A stretch of DNA of 64,000 nucleotides. Origin: Amycolatopsis lurida (GTDB taxonomy: Bacteria > Actinomycetota > Actinomycetes > Mycobacteriales > Pseudonocardiaceae). The number at the start of each line of letters is the position of its first letter. Position 1 is the stretch's first letter. The translations under genes and the position numbers were made by a program. The stretch lies in NCBI RefSeq assembly GCF_900105055.1, contig NZ_FNTA01000004.1, positions 496,001 through 560,000 of the forward strand. Direction: 5' to 3'. Below, piece by piece: positions 27,290 through 36,179 of the stretch. Below the pieces are notes generated by a model that saw only the letters and a program-made list of their open reading frames with translations, searched no databases and was not told where the DNA came from.

Positions 27290-28315
27290 ATGGAGCGCGC
27301 CGTATTCGATCTGCCTTTCCCTGCGGCCGAACTGCCCGTCTTGACCGAGGTCGCGCAGCGGCATCGTCGTTGGCTGGTGGACAGCGGTCTGCTGGCCAGC
27401 CCGGCCGCAATAGACCGCCTGATGTCCTGGTGCCCGCATCGGTGCGCGGCACATTTTCACCCGGACGCGCGCGGTCCTGAACTGTTGCTGGCGACCGACT
27501 TCTACGGCTGGATGATGGCAGCCGACGGGCAGTTCGACGGGCCGCTGGCCGACCGGCCGGATCACGTGCGTGAGCTCATTCAGCGCCACGTCGCCATTCT
27601 CGACGCCGATGGCCCGTCCCCGTTGTCTCCAGCGGAGCGAGCCTTCACCGACATCTGGGAGAGGTTGACCGAGGGAATGAGCTCGGCCTGGCAGGCCCGC
27701 GCCGCAGCGTGCTTCGCCCGATTTCTGCAAGGCTACATCGAGGAGGCTGCCAACCGCCGGGACCAAGCGACCCTGCTCCCCGATGGCTATCTTGATCTGC
27801 GCATCCGGACCGGGGCCACAGACATCATCATGATGCTGGCCGAGCGGATCGACGACTGCGAGCTCCCCTTGCGGGTGGCCCGCCATGAAACCGTCCGACA
27901 GCTTTGCCACCTCTCCGCTCAGGTGATCGATGTCGTTCAGGACGTGCTGTCCCTCGACAAGGAGGTCGCCGACGGCGACCTGCACAACATCGTCTTGGTC
28001 CTGTGCCGGCACCACGGCTGGGACACAGAGCGGGCGGTGGGCCACTGCCGGACGATGGTCCAGGACTGGACCGACTCGTTCGTCGTGCTGCAGAGCTCCC
28101 TTCCCACCGTGCGCGCTGAACTCCACCTCACCGACTCCGAATGGGCACGAGTGTGCCGGTATGCCGGAGCACTGCGAGCGTGCATGCGTGGCAATCACGA
28201 CTGGTGCGGCGAGTCGCCGCGCTACGCACCTGACGCAGGTCAAGGCCGCCCATACGTCGGCTACTTGGAAGGTCTCGACCGCGCCTACGCACTACCCGAA
28301 TCCGAACATCCTTAG
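27290..28315 (+). CDS. Terpene synthase family protein with unusual metal-binding motifs
   Basis: The ATG at 27290 follows AGGAGGAGCCGCA and gives 341 residues; an upstream in-frame extension has no support. Overall order is that of a class I terpene synthase: aspartate-rich region AADGQFDGP (DGQFD at 79-83), sensor region DLRIRTGAT (169-177), NSE-like region QDVLSLDKE (217-225) and an SPRY pair near residue 308. In the NSE motif the usual first Asn is Gln, and the aspartate-rich motif lacks the second consecutive Asp. Such variants occur in some active bacterial synthases, but could also mark altered metal binding. It probably works on the product of the polyprenyl synthase downstream. Confidence 0.8.
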   Translation: MERAVFDLPFPAAELPVLTEVAQRHRRWLVDSGLLASPAAIDRLMSWCPHRCAAHFHPDARGPELLLATDFYGWMMAADGQFDGPLADRPDHVRELIQRHVAILDADGPSPLSPAERAFTDIWERLTEGMSSAWQARAAACFARFLQGYIEEAANRRDQATLLPDGYLDLRIRTGATDIIMMLAERIDDCELPLRVARHETVRQLCHLSAQVIDVVQDVLSLDKEVADGDLHNIVLVLCRHHGWDTERAVGHCRTMVQDWTDSFVVLQSSLPTVRAELHLTDSEWARVCRYAGALRACMRGNHDWCGESPRYAPDAGQGRPYVGYLEGLDRAYALPESEHP

Positions 28316-28460
28316 GCAGGGCGCGCGATCAGCACAGACGAAACCGGTCGAGGCAGTGTTCCTGCCTCAACTCTGCGCACCGTCCAGACGGCTCACGCCA
28401 GGTCTCCGCGATCCCACTTCAGCCAACTTCCTGACAAAAAGCCTGCACAGGAAGGCGGGC

Positions 28461-28476
28461 GTTCAACACGTTCAAC
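28461..28476. promoter_or_regulatory. GTTCAAC direct repeat upstream of the isoprenoid operon
   Basis: Two GTTCAAC heptamers, at 28461-28467 and 28470-28476, lie 85 bases upstream of the 60-residue gene. The composite site resembles the element at 27093. The 245-base gap around it (28316-28560) contains no recognised gene. Confidence 0.35.
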
Positions 28477-28560
28477 ATTCCGGGGTGCTGAAATGGCTGC
28501 GCCATCGGCAGGCTCGACGATGTACTGGGGACTCACACCGCACTGGGCTGGAGGTGAGTT

Positions 28561-28743
28561 GTGGCCGATCGCGCGCTTCGGCGAGCCAAGATCACCGAGA
28601 TGGTCGAATCCCGCTGGGGATTCTTACCCGATCAGGTCAGCGACACCGTGGTCGAACGCGATGAGGTGAGCGCGTACTACTCGGCGGCGATTCTCGTCTC
28701 CGACGCGATGGGCGTGCTTGATCAGGTCGAGATCGGCCGTTGA
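28561..28743 (+). CDS. 60-residue protein of unknown function in the isoprenoid operon
   Basis: A GTG start six bases after GGAGG opens a 60-residue frame that ends one base before the start of the polyprenyl synthase gene, so it is very probably translated and coupled. It is amphipathic and slightly acidic, with YYSAAILVSDAMGVLDQ as a likely C-terminal helix and no cysteines, signal peptide or membrane segment. I do not recognise a family. Its fixed place ahead of a prenyl diphosphate synthase suggests an accessory or regulatory partner, but this is inference. Confidence 0.65.
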   Translation: MADRALRRAKITEMVESRWGFLPDQVSDTVVERDEVSAYYSAAILVSDAMGVLDQVEIGR

Positions 28744-28744
28744 C

Positions 28745-29788
28745 ATGACTCAACTCGAACCACCACGCACGGCCGGGTCGGCTCGCGAAGCGCTGGCGTC
28801 CGGCAAGGCCACGATCGTCCCGGCGCTGCGGACGGCGGTGGACGCGTTGCCCGGTCCGGTCCGGCGTATCGCGGGGTACCACTTCGGGTGGTGGGACGAA
28901 GACGGCCGCCCGGCCAAGATCGGCGGGGGCGGCAAGGCGATCCGTCCCACGCTGACCCTGCTCTCGGCTGAAGCCGCCGGTTGCCGGCCCGCTGAGGCAC
29001 TCCCTGCCGCCGTCGCGGTCGAGCTGGTGCACAACTTCTCGTTGCTGCACGACGACGTCATGGACTGCGACACCACCCGCCACCACCGGCGGACCGCGTG
29101 GAGCGTGTTCGGGGTCGGCGCCGCGATCCTCACCGGAGACGCCTTGCTGACGTTGGCCTTCGAAGTGCTGGCCGGGAGCAGGCACCCGGCCGCGCCCGCC
29201 GGGCTGAAGATGCTCGCCGCGGCTGTCCAGCAGCTGGTGCACGGACAAAGTGTCGACATGTCCTTCGAACACCGCTCAGTGGTGTCACCGGCCGAGTGCC
29301 TGCGCATGTCGGAGGACAAGACCGCCTCCCTGCTGGGCTGCGCCTGCGCACTCGGCGCCTCGTTCGGTGGAGCCACCGCCGAGAACATCGAGCGGATGCG
29401 GCAGTTCGGCAGCTGCCTTGGCCTGGCCTTCCAGCACGTGGACGACCTACTGGGGATCTGGGGTGAGCCGGACAAGACCGGCAAACCGGTGTACTCCGAC
29501 CTGCAGAACCGCAAGAAGTCCCTACCGGTGGTCGCCGCGCTGAGTTCCGGTACGCCCGCTGGGCGGGAACTGGCCGACCTGTACGCGGGTGATGCACCCC
29601 TGTCCGCGAACGAGCTGGCGAGGGCCGCCGAGCTGATCGATCTGGCTGGTGGCCGAGCCTGGAGCGAGAAGCAGGCCGAGCGACTGCTGGCGCAAGCACT
29701 GCAAAGTTTATCGAGCGTGGCGTCGGCTCGGGGCGCGGTGACGAGAATGACCGCGCTCGCCCAGCTGGTCACGCAACGCGATCGCTGA
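28745..29788 (+). CDS. Polyprenyl diphosphate synthase (FPP/GGPP-type)
   Basis: The 347-residue trans-prenyltransferase has the first aspartate-rich motif DDVMD at residues 103-107 within LLHDDVMDCDTTRHHRR, and the second region HVDDLLGIWGEPDKTGKP. The latter has DDLLG but not a complete second DDxxD, as in a group of actinobacterial enzymes reported as encapsulin cargo. No encapsulin gene is in the window. The long N-terminus with GYHFGWWDEDGRP also fits that group. It condenses IPP units on DMAPP to make the substrate of the terpene synthases. The chain length (C15 or C20) cannot be read safely. Confidence 0.9.
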   Translation: MTQLEPPRTAGSAREALASGKATIVPALRTAVDALPGPVRRIAGYHFGWWDEDGRPAKIGGGGKAIRPTLTLLSAEAAGCRPAEALPAAVAVELVHNFSLLHDDVMDCDTTRHHRRTAWSVFGVGAAILTGDALLTLAFEVLAGSRHPAAPAGLKMLAAAVQQLVHGQSVDMSFEHRSVVSPAECLRMSEDKTASLLGCACALGASFGGATAENIERMRQFGSCLGLAFQHVDDLLGIWGEPDKTGKPVYSDLQNRKKSLPVVAALSSGTPAGRELADLYAGDAPLSANELARAAELIDLAGGRAWSEKQAERLLAQALQSLSSVASARGAVTRMTALAQLVTQRDR

Positions 29789-29806
29789 TACTTCCCAGGA
29801 GGACGC

Positions 29807-30778
29807 ATGATCGACATCCGTGATCCTGCCTGGCAGGTCGCCTTCGGACCGCGGACGGTCCTGCTCGCCTCTCCGCGCTCGTTCTGTGCCGGGGTCGAAC
29901 GTGCCATCGAGGTCGTCGAGAATCTCCTCCGGCTGCGGCCACCGCCCCTCTATGTGCGCAAGCAGATCGTGCACAACACCCACGTCGTGGCCGACCTGCG
30001 GACTCGAGGCGCGATCTTCGTCGACGAACTGGACGAGGTCCCCGCCGGCGCCACGGTGGTGTTCTCCGCACACGGGGTGTCCCCCGCGGTGCACGCGCAG
30101 GCCGCCGAACGAGGGCTGGAAGTGATCGACGCGACCTGTCCGCTGGTCGCCAAGGTGCACACCGAAGCGCGCCGGTTCGCCGCTCGCGGCGACACCGTGG
30201 TCCTGATCGGACACGCCGGACACGAGGAGGTCGAGGGCACCCTCGGACAGGCTCCCGGCAACACGGTCCTCGTACAGGACGTCGCCGATGTCGCACACCT
30301 GGACGTGCCGGACCCGGCCCGCGTGTCGTACCTGACCCAGACCACCCTGGCCGTCGGAGAGACCACCGAGATCATCGAAGCCCTGCGACGACGCTATCCC
30401 GCGTTGCGGAGCGCGGCGTCCGATGACATCTGCTACGCCACCACCAATCGGCAGGACGCGCTGAGCGCGATCACGGCGGAGGCGGACCTGGTACTCGTTG
30501 TCGGCTCGGCCAACTCGTCCAATTCGGTGCGGCTGGTGGAACTCGCCCATCAGCACGGCACCCCGGCTCACCTCATCGACGACGCCGGCGGCCTCCGCCC
30601 GCACTGGCTGGCGGAGACGAGGTGCGTCGCCGTCACCGCGGGCGCGTCCGCCCCGCAACAGCTGGTCGATGACGTCCTCGACGCACTGCGGTTGCTCGGT
30701 CCGGTCACGGTGGCCGAGCGGGAATCCACCCGCGAGACCGTGCGCTTCTCCCTGCCCGTGCCCGCGAGGCTCTCATGA
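29807..30778 (+). CDS. ispH: 4-hydroxy-3-methylbut-2-enyl diphosphate reductase
   Basis: The 323-residue protein matches IspH, the last enzyme of the MEP pathway, which makes IPP and DMAPP. The three iron-sulfur cysteines are present: Cys27 in FCAGVERA, one in DATCPLV and one in [10 protein letters not shown]. Conserved histidines occur in IVHNTHVV and SAHGVSP. It follows an AGGAGGA site, and its stop overlaps the dxs start (ATGA). A second housekeeping ispH elsewhere in the genome is expected but not visible here. Confidence 0.96.
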   Translation: MIDIRDPAWQVAFGPRTVLLASPRSFCAGVERAIEVVENLLRLRPPPLYVRKQIVHNTHVVADLRTRGAIFVDELDEVPAGATVVFSAHGVSPAVHAQAAERGLEVIDATCPLVAKVHTEARRFAARGDTVVLIGHAGHEEVEGTLGQAPGNTVLVQDVADVAHLDVPDPARVSYLTQTTLAVGETTEIIEALRRRYPALRSAASDDICYATTNRQDALSAITAEADLVLVVGSANSSNSVRLVELAHQHGTPAHLIDDAGGLRPHWLAETRCVAVTAGASAPQQLVDDVLDALRLLGPVTVAERESTRETVRFSLPVPARLS

Positions 30779-32517
30779 CCAGTCCCGTCGAGCACGCCGC
30801 GCGGATCCGCCACTTCCTGATCGAGAAGGTCTGCCACACCGGCGGTCACCTGGGTCCGAACCTCGGGGTGGTGGAGCTGACACTGGCCATGCACCGGGTC
30901 TTCGATCCCCACCACGACATCCTGCTCTTCGACACCGGGCACCAGGCCTACGTCCACAAGATCCTCACCGGCCGCGGCGACGGTTTCGACTCTCTGCGCC
31001 AGCCTGGTGGCCTGTCCGGGTATCCGTCGCGCGCGGAGTCTCCGTGCGACGTCGTCGAGAACTCCCACGCGTCCACCGCACTGTCCTATGCGGACGGTTT
31101 CGCGAAGGCGTTCGCCTTACGCGGCGACGATCGCCGGATCGTGGCGCTCGTCGGCGACGGCGCTCTGACCGGCGGCATGTCCTGGGAGGCGCTCAACAAC
31201 ATCGCCGCGGCCCCAGAGCGGCCGGTGATCATCATGCTCAACGACAACGGCCGCTCCTACGCCCCGACCGTCGGCGGGTTGGCCCAGCATCTGGCCCGGC
31301 TGTGCGACGCCACGCAAGGCAACCTCTTCGCCGACCTCGGGCTGACCTACCTCGGCCCGGTCGACGGCCACGACGTCGCGGCGGTGGAACACGCGTTGCG
31401 GCGCGCGGAGGCGATACGCCGCCCGGTCGTGGTGCACTGTGTCACCCGCAAGGGCAAGGGATATCCGCCCGCCGAGCAGGACGACGCGGACTGCCTGCAC
31501 GCGGTCGGGGTCGTCGATCCCGAGACCGCTCTGCCCAGTTCCCCGGGTGCGGCGACGTGGACGTCGGTGTTCGGCGAGGAGATCACCTCGATCGGCGCCG
31601 AGCGCGACGACGTGGTGTGCGTGACCGCGGCGATGCTGCGCCCCTGCGGACTCGGCGAGTTCGCCGCGGCCTTCCCCGATCGGGTGTTCGACGTCGGCAT
31701 CGCCGAACAGCACGCGGTCACCTCTGCCGCGGGCATGGCCTTCGGTGGGCTGCATCCGGTGGTCACGATCTATTCGACCTTCCTGAGCCGGGCCTTCGAC
31801 CAGGTCCTGATGGACGTCGCGCTGCACCGGCTGCCCGTCACCTTCGTGCTGGATCGCGCCGGGATCACCGGACCCGACGGCGCCAGCCACCACGGCATGT
31901 GGGACGCCTCCGTGCTGCCGATCGTGCCGGGACTGCGGCTCGCCGCACCCCGCGACGCCACCCGGCTGCGGGATCTGTTGCGCGAAGCCGTCGACGTCAC
32001 CGACACCCCGACCGCGATCCGCTACCCCAAGTCCGCCGCCGGGCCGGACATCCCGTCGCTGCGCCGCGTCGGCCACGGCGACGTTCTCCGCGAGGATCCG
32101 GGATCACGGGTGTTGCTGGTCGCGGTCGGCCCGCTGGCCGCGGCCTGCCTGGCCGCCGCCGACGAACTCGCCCAGCACGGCGTGCCGACCACCGTGTACG
32201 ACCCACGCTGGATCGCTCCACTCGACCCGGCACTGCTCGCACTGGCGCGCGTCCACGACGTGGTCCTCGCCGTGGAGGACACCACCACGACCGGCGCTCT
32301 CGGCACCCGGATCGCCCAAGCCCTCACCACGACGGCCACCGCCGCCGAGCCGCCCCCGCGGGTCGCGGCTTTCGCCCTGCCGCCCGGATTCCTGTCACAC
32401 GGCCCCCGAGACCAGATCTTGCGCGCCCACGGCCTCGACGCCGCAGGGATCGCGGCCACCATCCTCAAACGCCTCACCAACGCCACCGGTTCACCGCTGC
32501 CCGAGGAACGCCGATGA
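30775..32517 (+). CDS. dxs: 1-deoxy-D-xylulose-5-phosphate synthase
   Basis: The 580-residue protein is a thiamine-diphosphate enzyme that condenses pyruvate and glyceraldehyde 3-phosphate, the first step of the MEP pathway. Recognisable segments are [29 protein letters not shown], the ThDP motif [17 protein letters not shown] and the transketolase-type [16 protein letters not shown]. The N-terminus is about 25 residues shorter than most Dxs proteins (usually 620-640 residues in total), but the core is intact. Both ends overlap neighbouring genes by 4 bases. Confidence 0.96.
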   Translation: MTSPVEHAARIRHFLIEKVCHTGGHLGPNLGVVELTLAMHRVFDPHHDILLFDTGHQAYVHKILTGRGDGFDSLRQPGGLSGYPSRAESPCDVVENSHASTALSYADGFAKAFALRGDDRRIVALVGDGALTGGMSWEALNNIAAAPERPVIIMLNDNGRSYAPTVGGLAQHLARLCDATQGNLFADLGLTYLGPVDGHDVAAVEHALRRAEAIRRPVVVHCVTRKGKGYPPAEQDDADCLHAVGVVDPETALPSSPGAATWTSVFGEEITSIGAERDDVVCVTAAMLRPCGLGEFAAAFPDRVFDVGIAEQHAVTSAAGMAFGGLHPVVTIYSTFLSRAFDQVLMDVALHRLPVTFVLDRAGITGPDGASHHGMWDASVLPIVPGLRLAAPRDATRLRDLLREAVDVTDTPTAIRYPKSAAGPDIPSLRRVGHGDVLREDPGSRVLLVAVGPLAAACLAAADELAQHGVPTTVYDPRWIAPLDPALLALARVHDVVLAVEDTTTTGALGTRIAQALTTTATAAEPPPRVAAFALPPGFLSHGPRDQILRAHGLDAAGIAATILKRLTNATGSPLPEERR

Positions 32518-33629
32518 CCTCCATCCTGCTGGGCACACCGGTCCCGGCGCCGCGTCGCCGGGCTTCCCGACCACTGATGATCGGTTCCGTGCCGGTCGGG
32601 GGCGACGCGGCCGTCTCCGTGCAGTCGATGACCACCACCCTCACCTCCGACATCGACGCCACGCTGCGGCAGATCGCCGAGCTCACCGCCGCGGGCTGCC
32701 AGATCGTGCGGGTCGCCGTCCCCTCACAGGACGACGCCGACGCGCTCCCGGTCATCGCGGCGAAGTCACAGATCCCGGTCATCGCGGACATCCACTTCCA
32801 ACCGCGGTACGTCTTCGCCGCCATCGACGCGGGCTGCGCCGCGGTCCGGGTGAACCCCGGCAACATCAAGAAGTTCGACGACCGGGTCGCCGAGATCGCG
32901 GCCGCCGCCGCGGCCGCCGGGACACCCATCCGGATCGGCGTCAACGCCGGTTCGCTGGACCAGCGGCTGTTGGCCAAACACGGCAGCGCGACCCCGGAGG
33001 CACTGGTGGAGTCCGCGTTGTGGGAATGCTCCTTGTTCGAAGAACACGGATTCCGTGACCTGAAGATCTCGGTGAAACACCACGACCCGCTGGTGATGGT
33101 CTCGGCGTACCGGCTCCTCGCGCGCCGCTGCGACTACCCGCTGCACCTCGGCGTCACAGAAGCGGGACCACTGCTCCAGGGAACCGTCAAGTCCGCCGTC
33201 GCGTTCGGCATCCTGCTCAACGAAGGCATCGGCGACACCATCCGGGTGTCACTGTCCGCCCCACCGGTCGAGGAGGTCAAGGTCGGCGCCCAGATCCTCG
33301 AATCACTCGGTCTGCGCCCGCGCCGGCTGGAGATCGTGTCCTGCCCGTCCTGCGGTCGTGCCCAGGTGGACGTCTACACCCTCGCCGAAAAAGTCACCGC
33401 GGCCTTCGAGGACTTCCCGATCCCGTTGCGGGTCGCGGTCATGGGCTGCGTGGTCAACGGGCCCGGTGAAGCACGTGAAGCCGACCTCGGCGTCTCCTCC
33501 GGCAACGGCAAAGGCCAGATCTTCGTCCGCGGCGAAGTCGTCAAAACCGTTCCGGAAAGCGCCATCGTGGAAACCCTCCTCGAAGAGGCGTTGCGACTCA
33601 CCGAGCACATGACCGCGGACGGGAAGTAG
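32514..33629 (+). CDS. ispG: 4-hydroxy-3-methylbut-2-en-1-yl diphosphate synthase
   Basis: The ATG at 32514 overlaps the dxs stop and gives 371 residues, normal for IspG; a very long in-frame extension back into dxs and ispH is rejected. The iron-sulfur ligands lie in SCPSCGRAQ and [11 protein letters not shown], and the TIM-barrel segments [11 protein letters not shown] and VRVNPGNIK are typical. It converts methylerythritol cyclodiphosphate to HMBPP, the substrate of the IspH encoded two genes upstream. It is the last gene of the isoprenoid operon. Confidence 0.96.
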   Translation: MTSILLGTPVPAPRRRASRPLMIGSVPVGGDAAVSVQSMTTTLTSDIDATLRQIAELTAAGCQIVRVAVPSQDDADALPVIAAKSQIPVIADIHFQPRYVFAAIDAGCAAVRVNPGNIKKFDDRVAEIAAAAAAAGTPIRIGVNAGSLDQRLLAKHGSATPEALVESALWECSLFEEHGFRDLKISVKHHDPLVMVSAYRLLARRCDYPLHLGVTEAGPLLQGTVKSAVAFGILLNEGIGDTIRVSLSAPPVEEVKVGAQILESLGLRPRRLEIVSCPSCGRAQVDVYTLAEKVTAAFEDFPIPLRVAVMGCVVNGPGEAREADLGVSSGNGKGQIFVRGEVVKTVPESAIVETLLEEALRLTEHMTADGK

Positions 33630-33781
33630 CCGTGTTCACCCTGCCCGAGTTCTCCACACCCAATCCCCCCCCAGCGCCACTGACGGGCTGGTTCCCAGCC
33701 GCAGACTGTCGCGTACTCGACACCGACCCGGCTTGAGTTCGGCCGACGCCGGAAATCCTCGCTGTGCTTGGTACTGAACGC

Positions 33782-34249
33782 TCACCACCAGGGTTCGGTG
33801 CACTTGGTGGTCCGCGGCTGATCACGCAACATGCCGCAGGCCCGGAATTGCCAGGTCGGCGAAGGGTCCGTCCGCTGCGCCGCGCTGGTCTTGGTGGCCT
33901 GCGCATGAGGGATCACGAACGGCCCGCATTGGATCCAGCTCAGGCCGCCGTTCTTCGTCCAGTCCATCCAGACCAGGTCGCCCGCCTGCGTGGCACCACG
34001 CGCGTGCGCCCACCCGCGCAGCCCTTGGACATAGCCCTTGTACAGGGTCACCGTCATGAGCCCGCCCACCACCATGACGCGGACCGGCTCGCCAGTGAGA
34101 CCGTCGGGTATGTCCACGAAACCGTTCACCCCGCGCTCGCACTCCGCCGTGGATTCCGCGGTGATCGGTTCCGCCGACGCCGGTGCCGCGGCGGCGAACG
34201 AGGCCGTGAGGACCATGACGAAAATGACCAGCGATGTCTTCCATCGCAT
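33782..34249 (-). CDS. Small secreted protein of unknown function
   Basis: The ATG at 34249 follows GGAGGGAAACT and gives 155 residues. A signal peptide (MRWK, then a hydrophobic stretch to about residue 24) ends with a likely cleavage site after PASA. The mature part has four cysteines, in AECERG, IQCGPF, RACGML and TKCTEP, which could form two disulfides, and several Trp residues near the C-terminus. No known domain is recognised. It lies between the isoprenoid operon and the peptide-binding gene group. Confidence 0.75.
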   Translation of the reverse strand: MRWKTSLVIFVMVLTASFAAAAPASAEPITAESTAECERGVNGFVDIPDGLTGEPVRVMVVGGLMTVTLYKGYVQGLRGWAHARGATQAGDLVWMDWTKNGGLSWIQCGPFVIPHAQATKTSAAQRTDPSPTWQFRACGMLRDQPRTTKCTEPWW

Positions 34250-34570
34250 AGTTTCCCTCCCCAAAGTTGTTCCCTCAGAACGCCATTCACCCACTCCGCG
34301 AGCAGGCTTCGTCAGCGGAAAGAGGAAACGATCACCCGAAGAGCGGAAGATCGTTCTCACGGCGCGCTAACCGCACGCCGCGTGGCCGAACGCCGCCTGA
34401 CAACAGCCTCACCGCCGACGGGGTCGGAGGACGGCAAGGTCGTCAAGAGACGCTCGAAGTAACCAACTCAGCTATTCGAGGACGTCTCCTGGCATCCGGC
34501 GTCAGTGTTCCGCGCTCCCGTCGGCAGCTCTACCCCGAGCCGCTGGGCGAAGGGGCGACCACGCCGGTCG
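34250..34570. other. 321-base stretch without a recognised gene
   Basis: The stretch separates the start of the secreted-protein gene from the 3' end of the solute-binding protein gene; both are on the minus strand. It should contain the promoter of the secreted protein. No hairpin terminator or coding frame convincing enough to report was found. Confidence 0.4.
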
Positions 34571-36169
34571 TCAGGCATACATGCGGATCGACGACGGTTG
34601 AAGGAAGGTGTTCGAAATCTCGAACCGCGCCTTGTTCCCGAAGGTCGGGAGCACCGAGTTCGCGAACTGTGCGACGTCCTGGCGTTCGAACAGCGCGGTC
34701 TCCGCGGCCAGCCAGTCCGGGCAGCCCGCTGTCCCGACCTGGGTGGCCGCCTTGGCGACCAGCGCGTCGTACCGCGGATTGTCGATGTGCGCGAAGTTCG
34801 TGCCCTCTGGGGGACGGCTGCCGGACACGAACGGGATCAGCTGGCTCGGCAGATTCAGGCTGACCGGGGCCATCGAGATATCCCAGTCACCGGTGGCGAA
34901 CAGCGTCTGGCTGGTCGCCGGGCTGTCCAGGCCCCTGAGCGTGACGTCGACGCCTGCCTCCTTCCAGCCCCGCTGCATCAGCTCGGCTGCCGGTGTCATG
35001 GTCGCGCCGATCTGCGTGCCGTAGATGGCGGTCAGTGCGAGGCGCTTGCCGTCCTTCATCCGGATGCCGTCCGGGCCCGGTTTCCAGCCTGCCGCTTCGA
35101 GCGCGGCCTTGGCCGCGGCGAGGTCGAAGCCGGGGATGTGCCCGGTGGCGGAGTCGCCGGTGCACGCCAGGGGTTCCATGGTGATCAAGCCCCGGACCGG
35201 GGCGCCTGCGTCCCGGGTCAGCACCTTGGCGACCGGGGCGAGGTCGAGTGCCTGCACCAGTGCGCGGCGCATCGCCTGGTCCGCGCCGAACCGGCCGGGC
35301 GCCTGGTTGAACCACAACTCGCCGAACGCCACGGTCATGTCGGCGTGGAACAACCCGCGCGCCCGCAGCCGCTGCTGGTCCGGCCCGATCACCTGGGCGG
35401 CGTTGAGTTCACCGGACAGCAGCAGGTTCGTCACGGTCGTCATGTTCGGGATGACCCGGATGACCACCTTGTCCGGCAAGCCCTTCTGCCCGGGATCGAA
35501 GGTCCCCGGACCCCAGTTGTAGTCCTTGCGCCGGGTCAGCGTGTAGTGGTCGTTCGGGACGATCTCGGACATGGTGAACATGCCGGTGCCGTTCTCGCCC
35601 TTGGCCAGCGTCTTGCGGTCGGCGAGACCCTTCGCGCAGACGATCGGGACGTTGCCGGTGTTGCGCAGCAGGAACGCGTCCGGTGCCCCGCTGGTGACCT
35701 TCACGGTGCCCGCCGCGTCGTCGGCGACCGCCTTCGTACCCACCTGCACGGTGTTGCCCGCGATCGGTGACTTGTTCGCCGGGTCGCCGATGAAGTTGAT
35801 GTTCGCCGCGACGTCCGTCGCGGTGAGCGGGCTCCCGTCGGGACACGTGATGCCCTTGCGCAGGGTGAAGGACGCGGTGGTCGTGGTGGCCTCCCACTGT
35901 GCCGCGAGCCCGGCCTCGGGTTGCCCCTTGCCGTCCACGCCGAGCAACCCGTCATAGAGATAACGACCGATCTCGCCGGCGATCGAGAGCACGGTGAGCG
36001 CCGGGTCGAGCGTCCCCGGATCCGAAGCGACGGCGTAGGTGAAGGTCTTGCCGTCGGCCAGGTTCCGGTTCGCGGTCGGATCCGTCCCGGAAGGCGCCGG
36101 GGCCGCGCACGCGCTCACGGTCAAAGCCACCACTACTGCCGTCACGGCGGTGTGCCGAGCAGTTTTCAT
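34571..36169 (-). CDS. ABC transporter substrate-binding lipoprotein, family 5 (peptide/opine type)
   Basis: From the ATG at 36169 (AGGAGA site) the protein is 532 residues. The N-terminus is a lipoprotein signal with lipobox ALTVSAC (Cys near residue 21), so the mature protein is membrane-anchored. The body matches SBP_bac_5 proteins that bind oligopeptides, including SDPGTLDPALTVLSIAGEI near the N-terminus and the usual LTATDVAANI and PNMTTVTNLLLSGELNAA segments. No permease or ATPase gene is adjacent, so it must work with a transporter encoded elsewhere or act as a sensor. It is in the same unit as the two serine hydrolases, 10 bases downstream. Confidence 0.88.
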   Translation of the reverse strand: MKTARHTAVTAVVVALTVSACAAPAPSGTDPTANRNLADGKTFTYAVASDPGTLDPALTVLSIAGEIGRYLYDGLLGVDGKGQPEAGLAAQWEATTTTASFTLRKGITCPDGSPLTATDVAANINFIGDPANKSPIAGNTVQVGTKAVADDAAGTVKVTSGAPDAFLLRNTGNVPIVCAKGLADRKTLAKGENGTGMFTMSEIVPNDHYTLTRRKDYNWGPGTFDPGQKGLPDKVVIRVIPNMTTVTNLLLSGELNAAQVIGPDQQRLRARGLFHADMTVAFGELWFNQAPGRFGADQAMRRALVQALDLAPVAKVLTRDAGAPVRGLITMEPLACTGDSATGHIPGFDLAAAKAALEAAGWKPGPDGIRMKDGKRLALTAIYGTQIGATMTPAAELMQRGWKEAGVDVTLRGLDSPATSQTLFATGDWDISMAPVSLNLPSQLIPFVSGSRPPEGTNFAHIDNPRYDALVAKAATQVGTAGCPDWLAAETALFERQDVAQFANSVLPTFGNKARFEISNTFLQPSSIRMYA

Positions 36170-36179
36170 GGGAGTTCTC

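Larger units (their letters stand above)
24117..33629. other. Candidate terpenoid biosynthetic gene cluster with its own C5-precursor genes
   Basis: The region holds a TPR regulator, two type I terpene synthases transcribed divergently, a 60-residue unknown protein, a polyprenyl diphosphate synthase and ispH-dxs-ispG. The last five genes are tightly packed on the plus strand. MEP-pathway genes are usually scattered housekeeping genes, so their grouping with terpene synthases suggests a dedicated supply route. The product is unknown; no P450 or other tailoring gene lies inside these limits. Confidence 0.75.

Noticed and set aside
30498..32513. Upstream extension of ispG giving a protein of over 1000 residues
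   Set aside because: The extra part is the shifted frame of ispH and dxs; the ATG at 32514 overlapping the dxs stop gives a normal IspG.
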